Assembly (NCBI GenBank): GCA_003281635.1
Contig: QCBK01000010.1
Location: 1 to 53,814, forward strand
Length of the DNA stretch: 53,814 bases
Reading direction: 5' to 3'
Source of the DNA: Prochlorococcus sp. AG-347-G22
Lineage (GTDB): Bacteria > Cyanobacteriota > Cyanobacteriia > PCC-6307 > Cyanobiaceae
Shown: positions 42,333 to 50,373 of the stretch, in pieces
Layout of the letters: each line of letters starts with the position of its first letter
Numbering within the stretch: the first letter of the stretch is position 1
The notes under the pieces: generated by a model
Databases searched by the model: none
What the model was told of the DNA's origin: nothing
Seen by the model: the letters and a program-made list of their open reading frames with translations, nothing else
Made by a program: the position numbers and the translations under genes

Positions 42333-43082
42333 TTAGATTTTACCTATAGTTATAAATTTTTCTATCAAAACTCTAGCTGCATTTGTTTCTGCTTGTTTAT
42401 GAGACTTGCCGAATGCAGATGATTCTTTTAATCCTTCGATAAATATATCGCAAGAAAATCTTTTAGGGTCACCATTTTTCTTTGATACTTCAATTATTTC
42501 ATAGACTGGCAAATCAAATCCTTTACTTTGACACCACTCTTGTAATACTGTCTTAGATTTGAATTTATATGGAGCTTTTAAAAATATTTCTGAATCTTCT
42601 TCCCAAATATCATCTAACCAAAGATTTACTTCCTGAATTGAATTAAAGCACTTGTAAATAGCCCCGATTAAAGCTTCTGTAGCTTCAGCAATAATAGTAC
42701 TTTTTGAATTTTCATCACCAAGAGCTTTAGGACCTTTAATTATTAATCTTTCAATATCAATTTTTTTTCCTAATTTATTTAACCATTCATCACTTACAAT
42801 TTGTGCCCTTAGCTCTGATCTTTCTCCTACATTCATTTGAGGATATTTTTTTTCAATAAAACTAGAAGCAGCTAATCTTAGTACTGCATCTCCAAAAAAT
42901 TCTAGTGTTTCGTAATTTATTATTTTGTCTTGTGAAGAATGGATAAATACTTGATTAAAATCTCTAATAACTGAAACATTTTTAGTTTTAAGTATTTCAG
43001 AAAATCTTTTTGATTTTATATTTAAAGATTTTAAAAATATTGTTATTTGATTAATTCTCTTTGCATTAATTATATTTGTCAT
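42333..43082 (-). CDS. rnc: ribonuclease III
   Basis: RNase III cuts double-stranded RNA, for instance in rRNA maturation. The 249-residue protein has the catalytic signature ETLEFFGDAVLRLAASSF, a second acidic site in EATEALIGAIYKCF, and a C-terminal double-stranded RNA-binding domain (SKTVLQEWCQSKGFDLPVYEII ... FGKSHKQAETNAARVLIEK). It begins only 27 bases after the end of the RNase P RNA gene, with no clear terminator between them, so cotranscription is likely. Confidence 0.94.
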   Translation of the reverse strand: MTNIINAKRINQITIFLKSLNIKSKRFSEILKTKNVSVIRDFNQVFIHSSQDKIINYETLEFFGDAVLRLAASSFIEKKYPQMNVGERSELRAQIVSDEWLNKLGKKIDIERLIIKGPKALGDENSKSTIIAEATEALIGAIYKCFNSIQEVNLWLDDIWEEDSEIFLKAPYKFKSKTVLQEWCQSKGFDLPVYEIIEVSKKNGDPKRFSCDIFIEGLKESSAFGKSHKQAETNAARVLIEKFITIGKI

Positions 43083-43108
43083 TTGATTTCAATAATCATA
43101 AAAATTAG

Positions 43109-43483
43109 AAAGCAGGTCATAAGCCGGGTTCTGTTCATCTTAATTAAGATGGGCAATCATCTATCTAGGACTGGAATTACTTCACAGTCTCAAGCGGCGC
43201 TTAAAAGCAGATTGTGCAATGGTCATGAATCTGCTAAGCCTTGCTCCCAGCCGGGGTTTACCTAGCCAACACTTCTCAATGTTGCTGGTGCGCTCTTACC
43301 ACACCCTTGCACCCTTGCCATACATAAAGTATTAGGCGGTATGTTTCTGTGGCACTATCCTCACGGTTGCCCGCACTGGGAATTACCCAGCAAGCCTGAC
43401 CATGTGGGAGCCCGGACTTTCCTCAAAAAAGTTTTATTTTGTTTCCAAAATAAAACTTTCTCGCGATCGCCTCTCCTGCTTTC
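43109..43483 (-). ncRNA. rnpB: RNase P RNA
   Basis: On the reverse strand the sequence carries the bacterial type A RNase P RNA landmarks: a 5' AAAGCAGGAGAGGCG, GAGGAAAGTCCGGGCTCCC (CR-I), GGTAAACCCCGGCTGGGAGCAA-like segment (here GGTAAACCCC then GGCTGGGAGCAAGG), and the closing AGAACCCGGCTTATGACC. The P1 arms AGCAGG and CCTGCT pair. The P3 stem is a 13-bp perfect A/U hairpin (43428-43440 with 43447-43459). This RNA removes tRNA 5' leaders. It is transcribed toward rnc and away from tRNA-Arg. Confidence 0.96.
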
Positions 43484-43521
43484 ATTTAGCATAATGCTTA
43501 ATACTTCAAAAATCATCTATT

Positions 43522-43595
<74 letters not shown>

Positions 43596-43673
43596 TAAAA
43601 GTAAAAAACTATATGTAGTATGTGTGCAAACTTGCTACTCTCTAGCTAGCGTATAGTTAGTAATAAATCTTTT

Positions 43674-44006
43674 ATGGCAAAGTTGCATGATATGCGTTTA
43701 AAACTCTTAATTCAACAAGAGCATGAACGCATTTCTAAATCCCAACCTAATGATTTAGATCTTTCATTAGTTCAGGCAAGATGCCTTTGTTGGCTTGCTC
43801 TTTTGGCGGAAGCTCACGAAGATCAAGCAAATGATGCTGAAAAAAGAGGCGACGCCGAGCAGGCAATGGGATGGTTTGCTGATTCTATGAGACTGAGAGA
43901 TGTTATTAATTTGGTTACCAGTATTGAAATACCTTTGCCAGATAGTCCAGATTCACTTGATGAAAATGACGAATTATTGGATGGTCCTACAATTTCGCCC
44001 AAATAA
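43674..44006 (+). CDS. conserved picocyanobacterial hypothetical protein, helical
   Basis: The 110-residue protein starts MAKLHDMRLKLLIQQEHERISK and is predicted to be mostly helical until about residue 86. The acidic tail SPDSLDENDELLDGP is probably disordered. No domain is recognised. A helical Ala/Glu-rich stretch (ALLAEAHEDQANDAEKRGDA, 43-62) looks like a hairpin or coiled-coil segment. It follows tRNA-Arg by 78 bases and precedes another hypothetical gene by 31 bases, so the two may be cotranscribed. Conservation in related genomes is my recollection, not checked. Confidence 0.65.
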   Translation: MAKLHDMRLKLLIQQEHERISKSQPNDLDLSLVQARCLCWLALLAEAHEDQANDAEKRGDAEQAMGWFADSMRLRDVINLVTSIEIPLPDSPDSLDENDELLDGPTISPK

Positions 44007-44037
44007 TGAGATGATATAAAGAGAATTATATTTCCTT

Positions 44038-44493
44038 TTGGCTGAAGAACCATGTCAATGCTCTGATTGTCAGAGATTTTATAAAGAGCATGATCGTCTG
44101 ATTAGAGAATTTCCTACTTTTAAGCAACAACAAGAGTTGAATTGGGCATCTATTCAATCGTTTAGAACTCTTTGTACTAAGGTTACTAATGAGTTGCAGA
44201 GAGAATTATCTGAAAGAGAATCAAATGAAGATATCAGCCAAGAAGAAAAACATATTTCTGATACTGAAATTTCTGAAGTTTTAGATGAACTTGAAAGTGT
44301 TAATGCCTATTTATATTCAATTGAAGCATTAATGGAAAGAATATTTGATACAAAAATTTCAAACAATATTGAATCAAAATTTAAAGAAATTGCAAATGAA
44401 TTAGCACCAGACCCATTAAATATGGATCGATTAATTTTGAATAGATTATTTCATCAGACCCCAGATTCGCCAGATAAGAAAAATACTAATTAG
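44038..44493 (+). CDS. conserved hypothetical protein with N-terminal Cys cluster and coiled coil
   Basis: The 151-residue protein starts at TTG as MAEEPCQCSDCQRFYKEHDRLI. The Cys-X-Cys-X2-Cys cluster at 6-11 could bind metal but is too short to name. The rest is helical and charge-rich (LQRELSERESNEDISQEEKH, then VLDELESVNAYLYSIEALMERIF), which suggests a coiled coil. No family is recognised. Its 3' end overlaps the glgP 3' end by 8 bases on the opposite strand. Function unknown. Confidence 0.65.
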   Translation: MAEEPCQCSDCQRFYKEHDRLIREFPTFKQQQELNWASIQSFRTLCTKVTNELQRELSERESNEDISQEEKHISDTEISEVLDELESVNAYLYSIEALMERIFDTKISNNIESKFKEIANELAPDPLNMDRLILNRLFHQTPDSPDKKNTN

Positions 44494-47050
44494 TTAATTC
44501 TTCTACGTCACAAGTAATTTCTACCGGCATCGGAGAGACTTTCCAAATCGATTTACAGTACTCTCTAATAGATCTATCTGAAGAAAAATATCCTGATCTA
44601 GCAGTATTTAATAATGCCATTTTATTCCAAGATTTTTTATTATTCCAGCATTCACTGACTACATCCTGTTTATTTAAGTAGTCTTCAAAGTCAGCCATAA
44701 CAAAAAATGGATCATGTCCAGTCAAGCTGTTTAATAAAGGTTTAAATAATTCTTTATCCCCATTGCTAAAGTGCCCAATTTCAATTAAGCGTATAACCTC
44801 TTGAAGTTCTGGGCATTGATTAATAAAAGTTTTGGGAGAGTAATTATTATTTTTTAAATCCATAATTTCGCTTTCAGTTTTACCAAAAAGAAAGAAATTC
44901 TCTTTTTTCACAAGATCTCTTAATTCCACATTAGCTCCATCTAAGGTTCCAATTGTTAAAGCTCCATTCATGGCAAACTTCATATTTCCAGTTCCAGATG
45001 CTTCTTTTCCAGCTGTTGAAATTTGTTCTGAAAGATCAGTTGCGGGATAAACTATTTCACCAAGTTTAACGTTATAGTCTGGTAGAAAAACAACTCTTAA
45101 TAGACCATCCATATCTGGATCAGAATTAACTACATCAGCAATACCATTAATAAATCTAATGATAAGCTTTGCCATAAAGTAACCTGGCGCAGCTTTACCT
45201 CCAAATATTATTGTTCTTGGGACTTGGTACTTATTTGTGCCATTTTTGATTCTTAAATATTGAGCAATGATTTGTAGAGCGTTTAAATGTTGCCTTTTAT
45301 ATTGATGAATCCTTTTTACTTGAACATCATATAGGCTTGATGGATCTACAAGTATGCCAGTTTTTGAATGTATAAAACTAGCCAATTTTCTTTTGCCATT
45401 AAGTTTAGTTTCCTCAAATTTTTGTAAAAAATTGTTGTCATCTTTTTTTTCTTCTAACTTTTTAAGAAGTTCCATATTTGTTATCCAATTTGGACCAACT
45501 TCTTCTTCTAAAAGGTTAGATAATGATGGATTAGATAGGGCAACCCATCTCCTTGGAGTAACGCCATTAGTGACATTTGTAAATTTTTCAGGCCATAGAT
45601 CTGCGAATTCAGGAAGAAGTTGTCTTTTTATTAGATCTGAGTGAAGAGCTGCAACTCCATTAATATGATGTGCTCCAATCGTAGCCAAATGTGCCATCCG
45701 AACTGATTTGGAGCCTTCCTCATCAATTATTGATAGTTTCTGGAGAACCTTGTCATCTCCAGGGTAACGCAATCTTAATTGTTGTAGAAATCTCCAATTA
45801 ATTTCATAAATAATTTCAAGATGACGAGGCAGAAGATCATTAAATAAACCTAAATCCCATTTTTCTAAAGCTTCTGGTAACAATGTGTGGTTGGTATAAG
45901 CAACTGAGGCGGTTGTTATATTCCAGGCTTTATCCCAGCCTATTTGATATTGGTCTATAAGAAGTCTCATTAATTCTGCAACTGCAATAGCAGGATGAGT
46001 ATCGTTCAATTGAACCGTCCAGTGCTTGGGAAATTCTGTTATGGGTATAGATCTTTTTTCAAGGCTTCTCAACATATCCTGAAGAGAACAACTTACAAAA
46101 AAGTGTTGTTGTTTAAGTCTTAATCTTCTACCTTCGTCAGTTCCATCATTTGGATATAGAACTTTTGAAAGAGTTTCAGATGCAACTTTTTCTTCAACTG
46201 CACCATAATAATCACCAATATTGAATGCATAAAAGTCAAAACTTTCTGTTGCATCAGCTCTCCATAATCTTAATCTGTCACATGTATTTACCCTATATCC
46301 TAAAACTGGAACATCGTGCGGTACCCCTATCGCATGTTCTGAAGGGATCCATCTTGATCTGTAATTTCCTTTATCATCTCTATAACTTTCCGTTCTACCT
46401 CCAAAACCAACGAAACATGATTCGTCCGGTTGTGGAAGCTCCCATGGCCATCCACCCTTTAACCACTTGTCAGTTACTTCAACTTGCCAACCGTCCCTAA
46501 TTAACTGATTAAATATACCAAATTCATATCGAATCCCATAACCAACTGCTGGAACCTGAAGAGATGCTAATGACTCCATGTAACACGCAGCAAGTCTGCC
46601 AAGTCCACCATTACCTAATCCAGGCTCTTCTTCAACTTCAAGAATTGTTGACAATGATTCAATGCCAAATCTTTTTAAAGCGTCTTCTGCCTCTTGAGTT
46701 ATCCCAAGATTGAGAAGGTTATTACTTAATTGAGGACCTATTAAAAATTCTGCTGACAAGTAGGCGACTGTTTTTTGTGGTTTTTTTCTTATGACTTCTT
46801 GGCTTGCTAAATATCTTGTCATTAGCCTGTCTTTAACTGCATAACTTAAAGCCATGTATAAGTCGTGAGGACTTGCGGAAGTAGCTAACTTGCCAAGGGT
46901 GTAAAAAAGATGGGCTGTCATTCCTTGGAACACAGCATCAGAATCCATGCCAGCTTTCTCAGGATCTAAGTAGCAACCTGGAGTAGGCAAACGTAAGTCA
47001 AAGGGTTCTTCGGGATTCATTAGATTAGCCATATAACAGACAATAGCCAT
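44486..47050 (-). CDS. glgP: glycogen phosphorylase
   Basis: GlgP releases glucose-1-phosphate from glycogen with pyridoxal phosphate. The 854-residue protein includes YLSAEFLIGPQLSNNLLNLG, EEEPGLGNGGLGRLAACYMESLA, the NDTHPAIAVAELMR motif and the PLP-lysine region EASGTGNMKFAMNGALTIGTLDGANVE. Start is uncertain among ATGs at 47050, 47032 and 47020; I kept the first. It supplies night-time carbon from the glycogen store. It is divergent from the antiporter gene and converges on a hypothetical gene. Confidence 0.97.
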   Translation of the reverse strand: MAIVCYMANLMNPEEPFDLRLPTPGCYLDPEKAGMDSDAVFQGMTAHLFYTLGKLATSASPHDLYMALSYAVKDRLMTRYLASQEVIRKKPQKTVAYLSAEFLIGPQLSNNLLNLGITQEAEDALKRFGIESLSTILEVEEEPGLGNGGLGRLAACYMESLASLQVPAVGYGIRYEFGIFNQLIRDGWQVEVTDKWLKGGWPWELPQPDESCFVGFGGRTESYRDDKGNYRSRWIPSEHAIGVPHDVPVLGYRVNTCDRLRLWRADATESFDFYAFNIGDYYGAVEEKVASETLSKVLYPNDGTDEGRRLRLKQQHFFVSCSLQDMLRSLEKRSIPITEFPKHWTVQLNDTHPAIAVAELMRLLIDQYQIGWDKAWNITTASVAYTNHTLLPEALEKWDLGLFNDLLPRHLEIIYEINWRFLQQLRLRYPGDDKVLQKLSIIDEEGSKSVRMAHLATIGAHHINGVAALHSDLIKRQLLPEFADLWPEKFTNVTNGVTPRRWVALSNPSLSNLLEEEVGPNWITNMELLKKLEEKKDDNNFLQKFEETKLNGKRKLASFIHSKTGILVDPSSLYDVQVKRIHQYKRQHLNALQIIAQYLRIKNGTNKYQVPRTIIFGGKAAPGYFMAKLIIRFINGIADVVNSDPDMDGLLRVVFLPDYNVKLGEIVYPATDLSEQISTAGKEASGTGNMKFAMNGALTIGTLDGANVELRDLVKKENFFLFGKTESEIMDLKNNNYSPKTFINQCPELQEVIRLIEIGHFSNGDKELFKPLLNSLTGHDPFFVMADFEDYLNKQDVVSECWNNKKSWNKMALLNTARSGYFSSDRSIREYCKSIWKVSPMPVEITCDVEELTN

Positions 47051-47139
47051 TTTTAAGAAAATTTCTTTGTTGTAACTTCAGATCCACACTTGTTGAGTAT
47101 TTTTGCTTTTTTCTTACATATTTCTTAAAGTGGGCCCTC

Positions 47140-47175
47140 AATAAACTATCTTCCAATTAGGTAGTTTATTTTTCT
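47140..47175 (+). promoter_or_regulatory. hairpin with T tract just ahead of the antiporter start
   Basis: AATAAACTATCT (47140-47151) pairs with AGGTAGTTTATT (47159-47170), including one G-T pair, around a 7-base loop, and is followed by TTTCT. It ends about 15 bases before the antiporter ATG. The only AGG-type ribosome-binding sequence nearby is inside the 3' arm. It may be an attenuator, a leader structure, or a terminator of a short upstream RNA. Confidence 0.5.
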
Positions 47176-47185
47176 CTCATCTCAT

Positions 47186-48553
47186 ATGTATTCTTTACTT
47201 GCTGAATTAAGTGCACATGATTTAGAAGTTGCTGAAACGTTGATAGGAGTTATACGGTTTCTATTAATATTTTTAGCTGCAAGAGCTTTAGCAGAAGTTT
47301 TAGTAAGACTTAGTTTGCCAACAATAGTTGGTGAGCTTCTTGCAGGTGTTGTAATAGGTGCATCAGGATTCCATTTGTTGATACCGCCTTCAGCTGGAAC
47401 CGAATTAAATGAAGGACTTGTAAATGTTATAAGTTCTTTAGCGTCAATCCCCCCAGAAGCTGTTCCTGATGTTTATTTCGAAAGTTTTCCATCCCTCCAA
47501 GCAGTAGCAACTCTAGGATTATATGCTCTTTTATTTTTAACAGGACTAGAGAGTGAGTTAGAGGAATTGGTAGCTGTTGGAGCTCAGGCTTTCACTGTTG
47601 CTATGGCTGGTGTAATTTTACCGTTTGCCTTTGGAACTCTTGGATTAATGTTTATTTTCCAAGTAGATCTAATTCCAGCAGTTTTTGCTGGGGCATCTAT
47701 GACAGCAACAAGTATAGGAATTACTGCAAGTGTTTTTGGTGAGTTGGGATATTTAAAAACTAGAGAAGGACAGATTGTTATTGGAGCGGCTGTTTTGGAT
47801 GATATTTTGGGTATTGTTATTCTTGCAGTTGTAGTTGCCCTTGCTGCTGGAGGTACATTGGAAATTGCCCCAATCATTAAATTAGTTGCAGCAGCTGTAG
47901 TATTTGTTATTGCTGCTATTGCGTTAAGTAGAACAGCTGCTCCAGGTTTTGATTGGTTATTAGATAGATTAAAAGCTCCTGGAGCCGTAGTGGTAGCATC
48001 TTTCGTGATACTTGTATTGTGTTGTTTCGTGGCAACAGCCATTGGATTGGAAGCAGCTTTAGGTGCTTTTGCAGCTGGATTAATTCTTAGCAGTTCTAAA
48101 AATAATCATGCAATTCAACAATCCGTTTTACCTTTAGTATCCTTATTCGCAACTATTTTCTTCGTATTAGTAGGAGCGGGAATGGATTTATCAGTTATAA
48201 ATCCACTTGATCCAACAAGTAGGTCAGCTCTAGTAGTTGCAGGATTTTTATTAGTTGTTGCAATTATTGGAAAAATTGCAGCAGGTTGGGTATTTTCAAG
48301 CGATAAACCTACAAATAGACTAGTTGTAGGTTTGGGTATGATGCCTAGAGGAGAGGTTGGTTTGATTTTCCTTGGTTTAGGAACTAGCGCTAAGTTGTTA
48401 ACTCCTTCTCTTGAAGCAGCAATTTTATTAATGGTTATAGGAACTACATTTCTTGCACCTGTACTTTTAAGAATTGTTCTAAAAGATAAGCCCCCAAATG
48501 ATGGCAATAAAATTTCAGATGATGTTGCAGCTGATCCTGTGGGTCTTCTTTAG
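47186..48553 (+). CDS. Na+/H+ antiporter, CPA2/Kef-NapA type
   Basis: The 455-residue protein has about 12 hydrophobic segments and family marks of cation:proton antiporters: LPTIVGELLAGVVIGAS (near 52), TGLESELEELV (119-129), the unwound-helix region with MTATSIGITASVFGELG, VLDDILGIVILAVV with paired Asp, and FVLVGAGMDLSV. The GMMPRGEVGLIFLGLG segment (about 388-403) is typical of NapA/KefB. It resembles cyanobacterial NhaS3, which exports sodium across the thylakoid or plasma membrane; ion specificity is not certain. It heads a forward run of four genes with short gaps. Confidence 0.9.
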   Translation: MYSLLAELSAHDLEVAETLIGVIRFLLIFLAARALAEVLVRLSLPTIVGELLAGVVIGASGFHLLIPPSAGTELNEGLVNVISSLASIPPEAVPDVYFESFPSLQAVATLGLYALLFLTGLESELEELVAVGAQAFTVAMAGVILPFAFGTLGLMFIFQVDLIPAVFAGASMTATSIGITASVFGELGYLKTREGQIVIGAAVLDDILGIVILAVVVALAAGGTLEIAPIIKLVAAAVVFVIAAIALSRTAAPGFDWLLDRLKAPGAVVVASFVILVLCCFVATAIGLEAALGAFAAGLILSSSKNNHAIQQSVLPLVSLFATIFFVLVGAGMDLSVINPLDPTSRSALVVAGFLLVVAIIGKIAAGWVFSSDKPTNRLVVGLGMMPRGEVGLIFLGLGTSAKLLTPSLEAAILLMVIGTTFLAPVLLRIVLKDKPPNDGNKISDDVAADPVGLL

Positions 48554-48596
48554 GAAATAAGTTTATTAGAATCAATTAAGATAGAATTCTCAACGA

Positions 48597-49496
48597 ATGG
48601 AAAAGTCATCTCTGTTAGATAGTGAGAAAAATTATAACTGGAATTTTTTAAATTATCCAATTCATACAGTTTGCGCTAAGCCCGAGAAAAGATCAAAAGA
48701 ATGTGCAATTTTATTAATTCATGGTTTCGGTGCTTCTACGGATCATTGGAGATTTAATATCCCTGTTTTGAGTACAAAATACGAAGTTCATGCTATGGAT
48801 TTACTCGGTTTTGGAAAAAGTCCTAAGCCTCAAGACGTAGAATACTCAGGATCTTTATGGAAAGATCAGGTTGTCGCTTATGTCAAAGAGAAAATAAAAA
48901 AACCTACAATTGTTGTTGGAAATTCATTAGGTGGTTATGCCGCACTAGCAGCTGGTGCAGAATTAAATGAGCTAAACGCAGGAGTGATCTTACTTAATGC
49001 TGCTGGATATTTTAGTGAAGAAAAAACTATCAAAAAGAATATGTTGCAAACTTCAATTGAAACAGTAGCAGGTATATTTTTGAAAAATATTGTCCTTCAA
49101 CGTTTGATTTTTGAGAATATGAGAAATCCAAAAAATATTAAAAAAACTTTGAAACAAGTTTACGTTGATAAAAAAAATGTTGATGATTTTTTAGTTGAGT
49201 CAATAAGGAAGCCTTCTCTAGATTTCGGAGCTTTTAATGTATTTAGAAGTGTATTTAATCCATCAGGTCCTCAGGGATTGCCGTTGGATAAGCTATTCGC
49301 AAAACTAAATGCACCATTATTACTTCTTTGGGGAGGGAAAGATCCATGGATGAACACTCCAAAAAAAAGAAATCTATATAAAAAATTTACACCAAATAAT
49401 ACAAAAGAAATTATCCTTGATGCAGGACATTGTCCTCATGATGAGATACCTGAATTAGTTAATCAATATATTTTGGATTGGGTTGATTCTCTCTAA
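48597..49496 (+). CDS. alpha/beta-hydrolase fold protein
   Basis: The 299-residue protein carries the hydrolase triad pattern: oxyanion IHGFGASTDHW (41-51), nucleophile Ser110 in GNSLGG, an acid in GGKDPWMN and His in AGHCPHDEIPE. The DLLGFGKSPKP loop and AGHCPHDE motif match the gene at 20117-21031, so the two look like paralogues of one cyanobacterial hydrolase type. The substrate is unknown. It follows the antiporter by 43 bases and precedes the epimerase-like gene by 9. Confidence 0.88.
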   Translation: MEKSSLLDSEKNYNWNFLNYPIHTVCAKPEKRSKECAILLIHGFGASTDHWRFNIPVLSTKYEVHAMDLLGFGKSPKPQDVEYSGSLWKDQVVAYVKEKIKKPTIVVGNSLGGYAALAAGAELNELNAGVILLNAAGYFSEEKTIKKNMLQTSIETVAGIFLKNIVLQRLIFENMRNPKNIKKTLKQVYVDKKNVDDFLVESIRKPSLDFGAFNVFRSVFNPSGPQGLPLDKLFAKLNAPLLLLWGGKDPWMNTPKKRNLYKKFTPNNTKEIILDAGHCPHDEIPELVNQYILDWVDSL

Positions 49497-49505
49497 GTAA
49501 TAATC

Positions 49506-50360
49506 GTGAAACTTGAATTATCTAATAAGGACCAAGGAATTTTTGTCTTTCAATTAGATAAAAACAATTACATTAATTTTTGTCCTGAGAGAGGAGGAGT
49601 TATTACAAATTGGGTTTCGGATGGTAATGAAATACTTTATTTCGATGAAACAAGATTTATGGACAAGACAAAAAGTATTAGGGGAGGTATTCCAATCTTG
49701 TTTCCAATTTGTGGAAATCTCAATACCTCTAGTTCGATATTTGGAAATGATTATTTGCAATTACCACAACATGGTTTCGCTAGGGATTTGCAATGGCAAT
49801 ACTCCTTCAATGAAAATGAAAACTTTTTATGCTTATTTTTAAATGCATCTAAAAAAACCAAAAAATATTATCCTTTCGATTTCGAACTAGAAATAGATGT
49901 TACCTTAAAAATTAACTCTTTAGAATTTGAAATTACAATCAAGAACAAAACAGACTTTGCTATGCCTATAAATTTTGGTTTGCATCCTTATTTTAATATT
50001 TCAGATTTCAAAAATTTAGAGTTTGCTTATAATCCACTTAATTGTCAGGATCAAGAAAAAAATACTGTAGGTAATACTTTGGATGAATTAAACAAAATTA
50101 ATTTAGGAGTAGATTTACTTATGCATACTTCCGGTAAAAGCTCTTTTCGAGATAAATTTTTGAAAAGAGAGGTAACTTTAAACCATCCATATCCTTTTGA
50201 TCTAGGCGTTATTTGGAGTGATCCTCCAAGAAGAATGATATGTCTCGAACCTTGGACTAGTCCTCGAAATTCTTTTGTTGATGGATTTAGAAACATTATG
50301 ATTCCTTCAAATGATAGTAAAAGGTTAAATGCCTCAATACAAATAAAATCTCTTAAGTAA
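49506..50360 (+). CDS. aldose 1-epimerase-like protein
   Basis: The 284-residue protein starts at GTG and has the galactose-mutarotase beta-sandwich pattern found in the glucose-6-phosphate 1-epimerase (YeaD) branch. Evidence is SIRGGIPILFPICGNL (57-72), QHGFARDLQW (88-97, His89 and Arg93 for substrate) and the second catalytic His159 in FGLHPYF. It probably interconverts alpha and beta anomers of a hexose or hexose phosphate. It lies 9 bases after the hydrolase and 13 before the DUF1537-type kinase, so the three are probably one operon. Confidence 0.85.
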   Translation: MKLELSNKDQGIFVFQLDKNNYINFCPERGGVITNWVSDGNEILYFDETRFMDKTKSIRGGIPILFPICGNLNTSSSIFGNDYLQLPQHGFARDLQWQYSFNENENFLCLFLNASKKTKKYYPFDFELEIDVTLKINSLEFEITIKNKTDFAMPINFGLHPYFNISDFKNLEFAYNPLNCQDQEKNTVGNTLDELNKINLGVDLLMHTSGKSSFRDKFLKREVTLNHPYPFDLGVIWSDPPRRMICLEPWTSPRNSFVDGFRNIMIPSNDSKRLNASIQIKSLK

Positions 50361-50373
50361 TTTTGTAATCCTT

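Noticed and set aside
43463..43470. GCGATCGC octamer (HIP1 of many cyanobacteria)
   Set aside because: It is a single copy inside RNase P RNA, where structure explains it. There is no sign of HIP1 repetition elsewhere in the window.
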